64,000 nt of DNA from Sphaerolaimus hirsutus (Eukaryota > Nematoda > Chromadorea > Monhysterida > Sphaerolaimidae), in NCBI GenBank assembly GCA_964036195.1, contig OZ038453.1:22406352-22470351 (forward strand). Reading direction: 5' to 3'. This document shows, piece by piece, positions 32,601 through 40,847 of this stretch; position 1 is the stretch's first letter; every line of letters begins with the position of its first letter. A program made the translations under genes and the position numbers. Below the pieces are notes generated by a model, which saw only the letters and a program-made list of their open reading frames with translations, was not told the DNA's origin and did no database searches.

Positions 32601-35600
32601 GTCCTGAAAACAAGGGGGTAAAATAGTAATCAAGATATTCCCCTATATCGACGAGTAAATATATGTAGATAGTTGAGTAGCAAATGGAATGAAAGTATTC
32701 AAGTAATGTATGTATGTACGTGTAAGTAATGAATGTACTCAAAGTAAGACACCCACCCCCTAGTAGACCCCTCACTTCAAATCTCCCACGTTCTCAGGCT
32801 TGGTGCGGCACACCCACCCCGCCCTTCCCCAGAGACATTCCCATCAGGCCGGGGTACGAGTACAGGGACACCTGGCCGGAGAGGTTCCGCACTGACTTCT
32901 ATCACGCGCCTGGTGCGTAAGTAAATACCATACTTTCTCGAAATAGCCCAGGGTGTTTATTATTTCACCAGAAAATTTTTGGGGGTTTCATTCGAGTGGG
33001 TGTATGTGAGGAGTGTTATTATTTCTTCAGAAATTTTATTGATAGATTGTAGTAAAGAATAGGCTTCAACATACCCAAAACTGGTTAACCAGTGGTTATA
33101 AATGTGGCCAAATGCGATATACCGTATTTCCTCGAAATACCCCCCGGGAGGTGATTGTTTCATAGTGGTCCCGAGAGGGGGGGGGGGGTTAAACGAGGGG
33201 GGGGGGGGATTTCGAGGGGGGGGTATTTCGAGGAAATACGGTATTTAGACATATTGGCAAAATGGCTAATTGGCAGCAATTAATACATAGGTACATTGCA
33301 TACATGATGTACATTATCTAAGATGAGGGTACTTCAAGGAGGGTTTATTTATTTTATATTAGTTATTTATTTTTATTTTGAGGGGAGTCCGTTCAAGGCG
33401 GGTACTTAAAGGAAATATGGTAGATGGAAAAAAAATTCTATCAAGTCATTTGCTTCACACGTCCTCTTAAATTTGCCATGGTATTATTTTCATTTTCACG
33501 TTACACATCAGTTTGTCTAATACTTGACTATGTGAGTGATTGTGTGGCAGCAGAAAAACTGTGAATTGTGATAGGAATGAAAAAATTGAACATCATGCAG
33601 ATGCCAACAGACAAAGATCATGTGACAATAATTAATTTTGCAGGTACGGCTGGGCAATACATCGAAAGAATGTGGGCGTACAGGACAATCAGACATTTGC
33701 TGGGCCAGAGTGAGCTGACCAAGGACAACGGCTTGGACAGCACCGAGTTGAGGGCTAAGGCACTCAAGTTGAGCTTGAAGGTGAGCTACTGACATTTTAG
33801 ACATTTTGGAGCCAACTAACAAAATAAAACTGAAGTTGAACTTGATACCCAGACCAAAAACTTTGAAGAACTGACCTGATACTGAAACCAAAAAGTTTTA
33901 AGAACCAAAATCTTGATACACCAACAGTTTTTTTGTAATGAAACTCAAGAAACAGATCAAAATTTTTGAAATTCACAATTTCCTAAAAAAATGTATCTTG
34001 TGAGCCCTGGTGCCGGTTCCGCAAGTGGACAAGTTAAGAGTTAAAAGTTAAGAGTTGAGTAAAATGACAAATGGCGAGTTAAGAGTAAAGTTAAAGTTTA
34101 AGAGAAAAGTTAAAATTTAAGAGTTGAGTTAAAAGTTGAGTTAAATGTTAAGAGTTGAGTTAAATGTTAAAAGTTGAGTTAAGAGTTAAAAGTTGAGTTA
34201 AGAGTTGAGTTAAGAGTTGAGTTAAGAGTTGAGTTAAGAGTTGATAGTTTAGAGACAAGTGGAAAATGATGGTAAAAAATATAAAAAACTAAAAATGTGA
34301 AATTGGTATTGATACGGCTGTTCGCTGCCAATGTTGTATGCACGACATTTGAAAATAACGTATCCAAAAAAATTTTCGCTAAAAAAAAAACGCGGAACGT
34401 TGTTTCAAAATGGCCATGCGGGGACAAAATATGATCAAAGATCAGCGTATCGCGCTTCTGCAATGAATGACCCATTTGTCTTTTAAATCAACTTTTAACT
34501 CACCTTTTAACCTTTAACTCAACTCTTAACATTTAACTCAACTTTTGACTCAACTTTTAACCTTTAACTCAACTCTTAACATTTAACTCAACTTTTAACT
34601 CAACTGTTAAACTTTAACTCTACTTTTAACTTGCCATTTGTCATTTTACTCAACTCTTAACTTTTAACTCTTAACTTGTCTACTTGCGGAACTGGCCCCA
34701 GGTCTACTTTTTATTCGACCAAATACACTCTAAATGCAATGGGCTTTTTAAAATTTTCCAGTACAACTTTGTGACTGAACTGACTTCTCTGGTGGTTGCC
34801 CGAGATTTGGCAGAGCAAAAACAACCAGAGGAAGCTAAGGAAGAGGAATCATCAATAGCAACAGGTAAAGTTTGCTGTTTTGACACAGGCACACGGGTCT
34901 GTGCCTCTGTGCATGTTTACCCGCTGTGCATGTCAGGGGTATTCTAGATTTTGACCCTCCAGGGGGTCGGGTAGATAGCTAATCGCTCCTATGGAGGGAT
35001 AGATAGCTTGAAAAAGTTTTTTGGGGGTTCGCAGGGGTTCAATATAGGTATAGGCTTTTTCATGATGTAGAAGAAAGGTAGAAAAATTGCTTTAAGTAGG
35101 TGAAAAAATACTAAAAATGGGTATACAAGCACATATACTACCAAAAATAGCTGAAAATAAACAATAAAACACACAAACTAGTGATTTTGAATGTGAAAAT
35201 CTATAAAAAGGTGTGAAAATTAGCGATTTTGAGTGAAAATTGTGGTATACATGCACAGCGGGTAAACATGCACAGAAGGTCTCAGTGAGGCACACTGCAT
35301 CTGTGCAGCGCAGGACCAGTGCACAAGTAAACTCGGTGCACAAGTAACAATGTCCGGTGCCAATGTAGACACCGTGCTTAAGTATGGCCCCATGCTAAAC
35401 TGAATGAGCAAACAATTGTGCACATTTTGGTACAGGTGGCGCCTATTGTGCTCTTTACACAGGGCATGTAAAGCGCGCATAAGAAAAAACAATCCAGGCC
35501 AAACTCAGTTATAATTGGCGGCCTGGAGAGGCAACATTGTTAGGGGGATGCTCCCATAGCAGCGTGGGGGATGCTACGGGTGCCCCCTCTGGGGTGCAGG

Positions 35601-37256
35601 TCGACAACACCTGGGGCTATGCCCACACAGAGCGGTTTGACCCTCCTTCACTCAAGGGCTGAGAAAACAGCGGTAATCGAAAAAAATTCTCAAAAGCTGA
35701 AGTATATTTGCCAGCACTTTACTTTACTCTTGACCTTATTCTTAATTACCCACTTCAACTCAAAATACCCACTTCAACTCTAATCATCTGCACGGAAATC
35801 ATCCAATGCAGGGTTCCAAGGGGCTGCAGGTGCATCGGCTGCCCAACAATCAGGAGCCCCCCTTGGGGGAGCCCCGCCACCCCCGTCGGCACTTGGAGGT
35901 CAGTCAAAGGGCAAGAAGATAAGTGCGCCACTGCCGATGACGACTAGGTTGCCGCATACTTCAACTCACACTTGGGGCACTGCTACTACAATTTCAGGTT
36001 CATTAGTTTGGTAGGGTGTAAGTAGGGTGAGGTTGTTTTTGGAAAATGACTAAAAGAAACTGGGAGATGGGTAAAATTCATGGTTTAATTTATCTTCTAT
36101 TGTTGAAGGCAAAAAATTTACCTCCCATATTCCAGCAGCTGAAAAAAGATTTCTTTTATATTTATAATGAAAGTTATAAAGCGTTAAATTAATCCCAAAA
36201 ATAATATAATAAAATCTCTCGCATCAATCAATCTCTGGGATCAAATTAAATCCGTCAATAACCTGAATCAAACTTGAAAAATATGACATTTAATATAATT
36301 CATTTTATTTAAAGAAGTATAAATGTAAAACAAAAACAAAACAAGTTTATGTAATTCTAACAATAACCAACTCTCATCCACAGGACTTGGATTTGGAGGT
36401 AGAGGTGGAAGTAGTGGTGGAGGTAGATTTATTCCTGGTCCCACTGGAGGATTTGCTAGCGGTGATTTCATTTCTCATTTGTTGAGGCTAATTCTTTTGA
36501 TTATATCATTTCGTGTGTGGTGAGGTAAATGCTCAAAGCCAAGCCCTGGGGCAAGTCCAGTTTAAGTTCTATGTAATGTCATGTAAAAGACCCTGTAAAA
36601 TGTCAAAATTGATTCAAAATGTTTAAAATTGCAATGAAATATACAACAAATTAAAGGTGGGATGATAAGGTGTATCTTTTATACACCCCAGGTTCCACTC
36701 ATGGATCCTGTAAAGTGTCAAAACCCTGTAAAATGTCATGTGTTATGTAAAAGACCCAGTAAAATGTCATGTATCATGTAAAGTGTCAAATGTCATGAAA
36801 TAACCCTGTAATGTAATGGTGTAATGTATATCCAAAACTTTTTATTGTATCCAAATCTTATGTTTTTGTATTCAAATCTTACTTTTTGTCATAAGATTTG
36901 GATACCAAAAACATAAGATTTGGATACAAAACAGACGATTTGGGTACACCTGACACTTTAGAGGGTCTTTTACATGACATTTGACACTTTACATAGTCTG
37001 GGAGTGCCCCCAGGTGGCAGTCCCAAGCCCTGTAAAGTGTAAAGTAAAGTGTCAAATGTAAAGTAAAGTGTCAATCAAAACAAAAAAGAAAAGATTTTAT
37101 TATTGAACTTTGCATGACAATTGACACTTTACTTTACTTTTGTCATGACAATTGACACTTTACTTTGCACATGACTTTACATTTGACACTTTACTTTACA
37201 CTTTACAGGGCTTGGCACTGCCCCCAGGACTATATTCGCTTGCCATCCTTGTTTGA

Positions 37257-37289
<33 letters not shown>

Positions 37290-38735
37290 TGCCTGACAAA
37301 ACTGATGGATCAAGTCAATAGCTAATAGCCATGGCAATTTTACATCACTACAATGTACAATAAAACAATGAACAGCACAATTTTATACACAAAAATCGAG
37401 CAACAATTAATCACAGGAGACGATTTGATTGGGGATCGATGGAGGCCGCCACCTTGTCCAAAACGGGAGGGAATGTGTGTCCAGCTGGAATTTACGTCAG
37501 TTTGTCATAACAGGGAATTTGTGCACAAATTGTCTGAGAGGTGAGTGGGCAGTTGGGGTACAATCCAGCGACATTACACCCATTACGATTTAATCTACCA
37601 TATCCCATCTGAATAACAATAAAAACTTCTAATCATATTAATCACATCATTTCCCTCATTGTTCATGTCCCCTTCAGGGGGTGACCATCTATGAATATGA
37701 TATGCAAGGGTTTGAGTTTGAGACCCCTGTCACCAAATCAAATGGGAAAATGAGTCAATGAACATCAACTGACCTGAACACCCAAGTAGTCACTACTCAA
37801 GATTGGTTGAAACATAAAGTTTAACGGTTCAGACCAATCAGAAAAAACCTATTCAACAGTAGGAATGCAAGTGAATAGAATGTAGTGGACAATAACTACA
37901 ACAGCTCATTTTACTGCTCATTTCACTACTCATTTTATGGAATTGGCTCCTAAACCACATTCAGAGTTCCATAACAACATCTAACCAAACCAGTCTACAT
38001 CCACAAAACACACAGGAAAGATGGTGATGCCGTGCGGTGTGCAACCACCTGCAGCAGGGGGGACATGACGTGCACGAAGTTGCTCAGCACCGACCCGCTC
38101 AAGAATAGCACCGCTGATGCCGGCAAGGGCGTGTGCTGTCCCAAAATTGGTCGGTTGCATTGAACTGGGTTACTAAATACCTAATAGCATACTGTATTAT
38201 TGCCTCCAATTTACCAAATACACACTTTTACATTTTCTGGGGAAAAAGTATTTTGCACACATTTGATCATGAGTAAAAAATTACTTTACATTTTCTGTAC
38301 TCTACATGTCAACACGTGGCTGAACTGCTGTGTCCTGTAAAGTGTTAAGTAAAGTGTAAAATGCCAATACACATTTTATTACTGAACTGTCGATAGTTTC
38401 CATGACATTTGACAAACTTGCATGACATCTTTTATGATATTTGTCACTTTACACTTTACAGAGTCCGGTGCGTGACCGTCACTTAGTGTAGATTAATATT
38501 TACATAAATACATGGTATTTTTAGGTTCGATACATTTTTTTCAGTAAACTCAGTTTTTCTATTTTCAGACTGCACAACTGTTCAAGTGGGCAATTCTACA
38601 TCACAATTCTTTGAGGTTTTTGTCTACGTTCGAAGCATGGACAAATGTTTCAAGATGAACATCAGATCCGATGGTGGCAAAAATGACAATGTGTTTGCAA
38701 ATGTAGATGATTGCACTGTTTCCTGTGATGTGTGA
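20541..38735 (+). CDS. ITIH-like secreted VIT/VWA protein, copy B (complete, 20 exons)
   Basis: Twenty exons (each listed separately below) total 2691 bp: 896 residues plus TGA. All 19 junctions are GT-AG and phase-matched. Layout: signal peptide 1-24, VIT domain about 30-165, spacer 166-290, VWA about 291-460, ITIH post-VWA region 461-667, linker 668-729, Gly-rich 730-755, Cys-rich tail 756-896. The VWA MIDAS residues are all present: D299-x-S301-x-S303, T370 and D408. N-glycosylation sequons include NFT, NMT, NIT, NDT and NST. Vertebrate ITIHs of about 900 residues bind hyaluronan through a chondroitin-sulfate link at a DPHF site near the C-terminus. I see no DPHF here, so that chemistry is not supported. 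Confidence 0.92.
21083..21261 (+). CDS. copy B exon 2: VIT domain, first part
   Basis: Contains VKIHYLHHRTVVQSRFAETQ, SKLTNPKEEANEVKYLIQLP and ITNFTM, typical of the VIT strand order in ITIHs. Phase 0 in, phase 2 out (AT/G). C: 51714-51892. Confidence 0.9.
21533..21689. repeat. hairpin repeat in B intron 2
   Basis: Arms ACACACACACTAGTTTACCA ... and the inverse to TAGTGTGTGTGC; inner arms TGCTCGACCATTTTGGTAAA and its inverse. Absent from C. Confidence 0.6.
22020..22215. repeat. GTAAAATGTCAT-word hairpin element
   Basis: Words GTAAAGTGTAAAATG and GTCATGCAAAGTGTAAAAAG on the left and CATTTAACATGACCTTTGAC plus CAGGGTCTGGGAGTGTCCCC on the right. The same family is seen at 12440-12550, 16000-16115, 22455-22605, 30985-31225, 36580-37230, 38330-38475, 43965-44125 and 44690-44760. 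Confidence 0.5.
22225..22440 (+). pseudogene. decayed second copy of the 3' end of exon 2 and its intron start
   Basis: 22229-22260 (AATGCATTCATTACCAGTTT, then ACTATGTGAGC) copies the exon 2 end and donor at 21236-21267, and the next 180 bp repeats intron sequence from about 21270-21440. There is no upstream acceptor or frame, so it is a duplicated exon fragment inside intron 2. Copy C does not have it. Confidence 0.6.
22678..22785 (+). CDS. copy B exon 3: VIT domain, middle
   Basis: Reads MEIDGELTVGLVKEKAAARA then VYDAQRAAGNTAGLVE, the highly conserved VIT segment (KEKAxAxxxYxxAxxxGxxAGLV). Phase 2 in and out. Donor GTGCGT; C (52862-52969) has the stronger GTGAGT. Confidence 0.92.
22937..23217. 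repeat. GCGCCATGG-word hairpin element (B); C copy at 53119-53399
   Basis: Ends CGGAAAAAGCGCCATGG and CATGACACTTTTCCG with GCGCCA/TGGCGC words throughout. Shared by B and C, so inserted before they split. Confidence 0.5.
23413..23551 (+). CDS. copy B exon 4: VIT domain, end
   Basis: VRESNIFEISTNVAANGKAT then FNMTYQQVLTRVHGVYKVL, matching the ITIH strand with F-x-x-x-Y-x-x-L-x-R. Phase 2 in, 0 out. C: 53596-53734, where the donor is the weaker GTTAGC. Confidence 0.9.
24598..26093. mobile_element. hAT-like element with GAGTC arrays, TSD CTTACAGG (B only)
   Basis: TSD CTTACAGG at 24590-24597 and 26094-26101; ends TAGGGCTCGAAACTCGA and TCGAGTTTGAGCCCTA. Subterminal arrays are GAGTCGAGTC. C has one CTTACAGG at this place (about 54771-54778) and no element, so it inserted after B and C separated. 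It contains 24740-25434. Confidence 0.88.
24740..25434. mobile_element. hAT-like element with CGATATT arrays, nested in 24598-26093
   Basis: Ends TAGGGTTCAAACGATAT and ATATCGTTTGAACCCTA, TSD GAGTCGAG at 24732-24739 and 25435-25442 (the target is itself part of a GAGTC array). Subterminal arrays are TCGATATTCGATAT. Confidence 0.82.
26529..26694 (+). CDS. copy B exon 5: VIT-VWA spacer
   Basis: TEPVAEMLVEIEIFERANIT with sequon NIT, then NLHVPEVGHGL and LEAGVNVFEQTL. Phase 0 in, 1 out. C: 55218-55383, identical protein. Placed by homology between VIT and VWA. Confidence 0.85.
26787..27585. mobile_element. element with 'CCGCAAGTCGACAAGTAAAG' ends in B intron 5
   Basis: C holds the intact copy (55467-56234): GGCCAGTCCCGCAAGTCGAC at one end and ACTTGTCAACTTGCGGGACT at the other. 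In B the right end is replaced by tandem AAATCCCTGATGCAAGGCCA-like units (27531-27580). It contains long inverted AAGCTGGAATT / AATTCCAGCTT blocks. Confidence 0.6.
27629..27780 (+). CDS. copy B exon 6: spacer before VWA
   Basis: DNGAVNYRHIEFKPDADTQR, then ALYDVQRGDNGGTIE, equivalent to the ITIH region just before VWA (Y-x-P-x-x-x-x-Q-R ... YDV). Phase 1 in, 0 out. C: 56279-56430 with LALDAKSGQISM replacing LARDAKSGQTSL. Confidence 0.88.
28076..28201 (+). CDS. copy B exon 7: VWA domain start with MIDAS DxSxS
   Basis: YFVHFFAPNTGEPVPKRILF then VLDYSGSMSLGNKM. D299, S301 and S303 form the first MIDAS loop, so metal-dependent ligand binding is possible. Phase 0 both ends. C: 56726-56851. Confidence 0.92.
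28279..28392 (+). CDS. copy B exon 8: VWA domain
   Basis: EAVKVMLDDLNDDDEFSIIA then FDHSPVSMVDGFFIVNEQ. This is the VWA helix plus strand (DDEFSIIAF) of ITIHs. Phase 0-0. C: 56929-57042, one conservative change (DDL-NED). Confidence 0.9.
28661..30068. mobile_element. 1.4-kb foldback element with TA TSD, nested (B only)
   Basis: Ends AACACCTTCCCGGTCAGGTC and inverse, flanked by TA (28659-28660, 30069-30070). C has the unfilled site CATATAGTAC at 57290-57298. The two arms, each several hundred bp, are inverses around about 29500 (for example TGCATTGCAAAATTTACTTA and its inverse). Confidence 0.82.
30237..30501. mobile_element. CACAGCG-ended element (B only)
   Basis: Inverted ends GCACAGCGATTCACCAACGT and inverse; the interior is AACGTGGAAACAAGGCCTTG-type words. 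Absent from C (GGGGGGCTTGGGGGATAG). Same family as 63063-63784. Confidence 0.7.
30729..30950. mobile_element. hairpin element of TTAAGAGTTAAA words (B only)
   Basis: Ends GGGGCCAGTTCCGCAAGTGG and CCACTTGCGGAACCGGCACC. The whole interior is AAGTTAAGAGTTAAAA on one arm and the inverse on the other. C lacks it. Confidence 0.7.
30985..31225. repeat. GTAAAATGTCAT / TATCCAAAT hairpin before exon 9
   Basis: GTCCCAGACCATGTAAAATG at the left and CATTTTACAGGGTCTGGGAC at the right, with TATCCAAATCTTATG words between. Present in C (57735-57945), ending about 55 bp before the exon 9 acceptor in both. Confidence 0.55.
31281..31493 (+). CDS. copy B exon 9: VWA domain with MIDAS Thr and Asp
   Basis: SWVSTLVPSGGTNINSAMKR (T370 of GGTN) and QPMIVFMTDGRGGLQPDDLV (D408 of TDG). 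71 codons, phase 0-0. C: 58002-58214. Confidence 0.93.
31552..31625 (-). pseudogene. degenerate tRNA-like sequence, B intron 9
   Basis: Minus strand TAGCTCAGTCGGTTCGAAC and GGTTCGAGTC boxes, 73 to 74 bases; stems only partly pair. C carries the same insertion at 58274-58347. Confidence 0.5.
31689..31799 (+). CDS. copy B exon 10: VWA domain end
   Basis: SETRDSPIPLHTVAFGSGAD then FDTLRRIAVVTGGLARK: the last VWA strand and helix. Phase 0-0. A: 101-211; C: 58411-58521 (both have N for S at residue 6). Confidence 0.9.
32064..32175 (+). CDS. copy B exon 11: post-VWA
   Basis: VFEDSDAPLQMRGFYAQISN then PLLTNVEIKYVNDTAD. Vertebrate ITIHs have the related Y/F-E-D-x-D-A-x-x-Q-L-x-G-F-Y motif. Phase 0 in, 1 out. 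A: 590-701; C: 58786-58897. Confidence 0.92.
32257..32411 (+). CDS. copy B exon 12: post-VWA beta region
   Basis: LIMPDTSTYYDGSEIVVVGK, VNDGNLVETEIVGIDAHGDE. YYxGSEIVVxG is an ITIH hallmark. A: 787-941; C: 58978-59132 (LIIPDMST, KVNDKRD). Confidence 0.92.
32798..32912 (+). CDS. copy B exon 13: W/R/Y-rich insert
   Basis: AWCGTPTPPFPRDIPIRPGY then EYRDTWPERFRTDFYHAPG, 38 codons, phase 0 in, 1 out. I see no clear counterpart in vertebrate ITIHs at this position. A: 1628-1742; C: 59522-59636. Conserved in all three copies, including the single Cys. Confidence 0.85.
33122..33241. mobile_element. 120-bp TA-type C/G-rich MITE (B only)
   Basis: Ends CCGTATTTCCTCGAAATACC and inverse, TA at 33120-33121 and 33242-33243. 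C reads GCGATATATTTAGACA at 59839-59854 with one TA: a clean empty site that fixes the TSD of this family as TA. Confidence 0.9.
33644..33780 (+). CDS. copy B exon 14: ITIH helical motif
   Basis: GTAGQYIERMWAYRTIRHLL then DSTELRAKALKLSLK, matching the vertebrate H-x-E-R-L-W-A-Y-L-T-I-x-x-L-L motif. A: 2551-2687; C: 60250-60386. GQSELT in B is DQSELS in A and DQSGLS in C. Confidence 0.92.
34009..34699. mobile_element. 691-bp hairpin of TTAAGAGTTGAG words (B only)
   Basis: Ends GGTGCCGGTTCCGCAAGTGG and CTACTTGCGGAACTGGCCCC; arms of GTTAAGAGTTGAGTTAAAAG words and their inverse. C lacks it (GAGCCCTGATCTACTTA). Larger relative of 30729-30950. Confidence 0.75.
34762..34864 (+). CDS. copy B exon 15: end of ITIH core, acidic
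   Basis: YNFVTELTSLVVARDLAEQK then QPEEAKEEESSIATG. FVTxLTSxxV is the last ITIH motif recognised. Phase 0 in, 1 out. A: 2970-3075 (one codon longer); C: 60673-60775. Confidence 0.9.
34895..35287. mobile_element. hAT-like element, TSD AGGCACAC (B only)
   Basis: AGGCACAC at 34887-34894 and 35288-35295; C has one copy at 60798-60805. Subterminal inverse CTGTGCATGTTTACCCGCTG, the same as 3351-4424. It starts 31 bp after the exon 15 donor. Confidence 0.85.
35812..35997 (+). CDS. copy B exon 16: P/Q/G-rich linker
   Basis: GFQGAAGASAAQQSGAPLGG, a PPPP stretch, then a basic patch and THTWGTATTISG. The acceptor is taken as CCAATGCAG/GGTTCC, phase 1-1, because upstream sequence homologous to the A acceptor has been replaced by ACCCACTTCAACTC repeats (35749-35780). 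In A this point reads ATGCGG, with no AG. The start is the least certain boundary of copy B. Confidence 0.65.
36384..36461 (+). CDS. copy B exon 17: Gly-rich
   Basis: GLGFGGRGGSSGGGRFIPGP then TGGFASG, 26 codons, phase 1-1. Only one such exon is present in B. Arg and Ser break the Gly run, unlike copy A. Confidence 0.85.
36580..37230. repeat. GTAAAGTGTCAAATG hairpin elements in B intron 17
   Basis: Two adjacent hairpins: about 36580-37010 (with TATCCAAATCTTATG words) and about 37015-37229 (ends GGCAGTCCCAAGCCCTGTAA and inverse). A (TG)n tract follows at 37257-37283. Confidence 0.5.
37417..37540 (+). CDS. copy B exon 18: Cys-rich tail, part 1
   Basis: RWRPPPCPKREGMCVQLEFT then SVCHNREFVHKLSER, three Cys. 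Phase 1 in, 2 out. A: 8636-8759, whose start is DYESNGGSWRPPPC. A has compensating small indels before RPPPC that keep frame. Confidence 0.85.
38016..38149 (+). CDS. copy B exon 19: Cys-rich tail, part 2
   Basis: AVRCATTCSRGDMTCTKLLS then DAGKGVCCPKI, five Cys including a CC pair; sequon NST (NTT in A). Phase 2 in, 1 out; donor GTCGGT is weak, A has GTATGT. A: 9853-9986. Confidence 0.85.
38569..38735 (+). CDS. copy B exon 20: Cys-rich tail, part 3, stop
   Basis: DCTTVQVGNSTSQFFEVFVY, DKCFKMNIRSDGGKNDN, then DDCTVSCDV and TGA. Four Cys, likely beta-rich. A: 12640-12806 with Y for F and E for A. The domain is not one I recognise. Confidence 0.88.
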
Positions 38736-38873
38736 TTGTAATTGAAGCGTTTAATTCTAAAAGTCGACAAGTCCACAAAATGCGATTTTGAGTAAATCGC
38801 ATTTTAAGTTTCATTTCCAATACCAGGTCCAATGGGGCTCTCTCATGCTCAACATTAAGTTCCAAATGTTAAC

Positions 38874-38879
38874 AATAAA
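38874..38879 (+). terminator. candidate poly(A) signal AATAAA, copy B
   Basis: AATAAA 139 bp after the TGA of copy B, followed by a T-rich stretch. Confidence 0.4.
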
Positions 38880-39547
38880 GTGTCAAATTTTCACCCCCTG
38901 CTCTCAACGTATAGGTATGTGAAAAATTGCGTGCCTATAAAATTTTACTCGGACAGAACAAAACTGTTTTGGGGAGGGAAATGGACTTGTCGACTTCTTG
39001 CACGCGACAACATTTTTGTATATAAACGATAATAGCGATTTGTAAATTTGTAAAGTGGATCAAATTTTTGAGCTAACTTTGAGCTTTCACTCTCATTCGT
39101 ATAATACGCAACCGGTAACTGGGCTGACGGCCAAGTTCTCATATGTGACCCGATCCCAATTCCGTTGTGCTTATCGTTCCCTACACTCGTGTGTGGTGAA
39201 AGGGTGATTTTTTGCGCTTGACAGTCAGGGTTTTCTTTTTTGTTATTTATTTCATTTTTCACAATTTTATAGCCAATAAATTCAGTTTCACAACCCGCAG
39301 TTAGTTTGGTTTCAGTTTCAGTTTGAGTATTTACGCACATAATTATCATAGGTATTTTATGCAAGTTTAAGTGAATGGGCGAGCTCTTTCATTTGAAGAC
39401 ACGAAGACCAGTGCAAAATTGACGCAGTGCAACAAAACGGTTCCTTCCGTAAATTGTGTGCTTATCTGAATATCTTTGTGACGAGTCAAATGTCAAGTCC
39501 ACTTTAAATTGACACGTATTTTGACTGTAATTTACTTGTCACTTATA

Positions 39548-39809
39548 CCGTATTTCCTCGAATTACCCCCCAGGGGGGGTTATTTTTTTCAGAGTGAAAA
39601 TTTTAAGAGAAAAACGTGAAAAATGCAACAATAACCACCATTTATAAGTTTTTACAGCCTTATATAAGGATGTAGATGGTATAAACGATGTTCTAACGTA
39701 ACACAGTAAGCGTTTTGAACGTCTGTTATGCATTTCCCGGACCACAAATTCATAGTGCCCATTTTGAGGGGGGTATTTCGAGGGGGGGGGGTATTTCGAG
39801 GAAATACGG
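39548..39809. mobile_element. TA-type C/G-rich MITE
   Basis: Ends CCGTATTTCCTCGAATTACC and GGTATTTCGAGGAAATACGG with TA at 39546-39547 and 39810-39811. Confidence 0.78.
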
Positions 39810-40034
39810 TAATCATACTTGTCATACCTGCGGAATTGCCGCCTGTATCTGCGGGGTCAGTCCCATAATTTGTCAAGGGAACATCTCAGATCATTACTCA
39901 AAGATCTCTCTAAACTGTATCAGGCAATCGCCTTTAAGTACGCTGTCAAGTGACAACAAAAAGTTCCGGTTGGCACTTGAAAACAGACATTTTTTATACA
40001 GGGGTGGGCATCTTCAGTTACCGCTGGAAAAACG

Positions 40035-40530
40035 CGATAGCTTGAGCTACAGTTGAGCTATCACCATGAAATTTTAACACAATAGAGTAGACTCCATAGG
40101 ACACTTATGCTGAAGTTTGCAACCCAAACGGCCACAGTTTGGAGGAGTTGTGGAACACACAGTTTTTAGTGTAATTTTGTGACTTCACCTCCCTTATCTC
40201 GGGACTGGGGGACTATTCGAGTAAAAAAAGAATTTGGTAGTAGGCGCGACCACAACATACTCAAAGGGCATCAAAATCGGCCGATGTACGACAGAATGGG
40301 ACGACACCAACGACCGATGACCCCCCCCCCTCAAATGCCACCCTCGATTTATCCTATGGGTGACGCCAAGTCACAAAATTACACTAAAAACCGTGTGTTC
40401 CACAACTCACCCAAAATGTGGCCGTTTGGGTTGCAAACTTCAGAATAGGTGTCCTATGGAGTCTACTCCATTGTGTTAAAATTTCATTCTGATAGCTCAA
40501 CCGTAGCTCAATCTATCGTTTGTTCACATG
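40035..40530. repeat. foldback repeat
   Basis: Arms of about 150 bp: GCAACCCAAACGGCCACAGT, GTCACAAAATTACACTAAAA and their inverses occur on both sides of about 40260. Confidence 0.65.
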
Positions 40531-40847
40531 TCTATCACATGTTTTGAAGTTTGAAGTCATAAATACTATGTTTATAAAGTTTTCCATGTATAACACCCCC
40601 ATTGACCTAACACCCGGGTGTTATACAAGTTTTAAAAAAGTTCGCTGAAAATTGCTCCGATTTTGTATAACCCCCGGGTGTTATAAACGGAGAAATACGG
40701 TACATTTACAACTTGTATTTTTATATGACAAGTTGCAGAATTCCCCAGATCAATTCCACATCTGCAAATGGCAATGAAAGTGACGAGTAAATCTATAAAT
40801 GCAAAAATTGTCACTTGCAGTCACCTGCCCGTGACATCATTCATATC

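Larger units (their letters stand above)
38736..40847. other. B-D intergenic region
   Basis: No supported exon. Contains a hairpin 38762-38996 (AAGTCGACAAGTCCA and inverse), a TA-type MITE 39548-39809, a foldback 40035-40530 and a TA-type fragment ending at 40700. Confidence 0.7.

Noticed and set aside
38945-39364. 139-codon minus-strand frame after copy B
   Set aside because: It begins in a hairpin repeat (38762-38996), has no domain and no neighbouring exons in phase.
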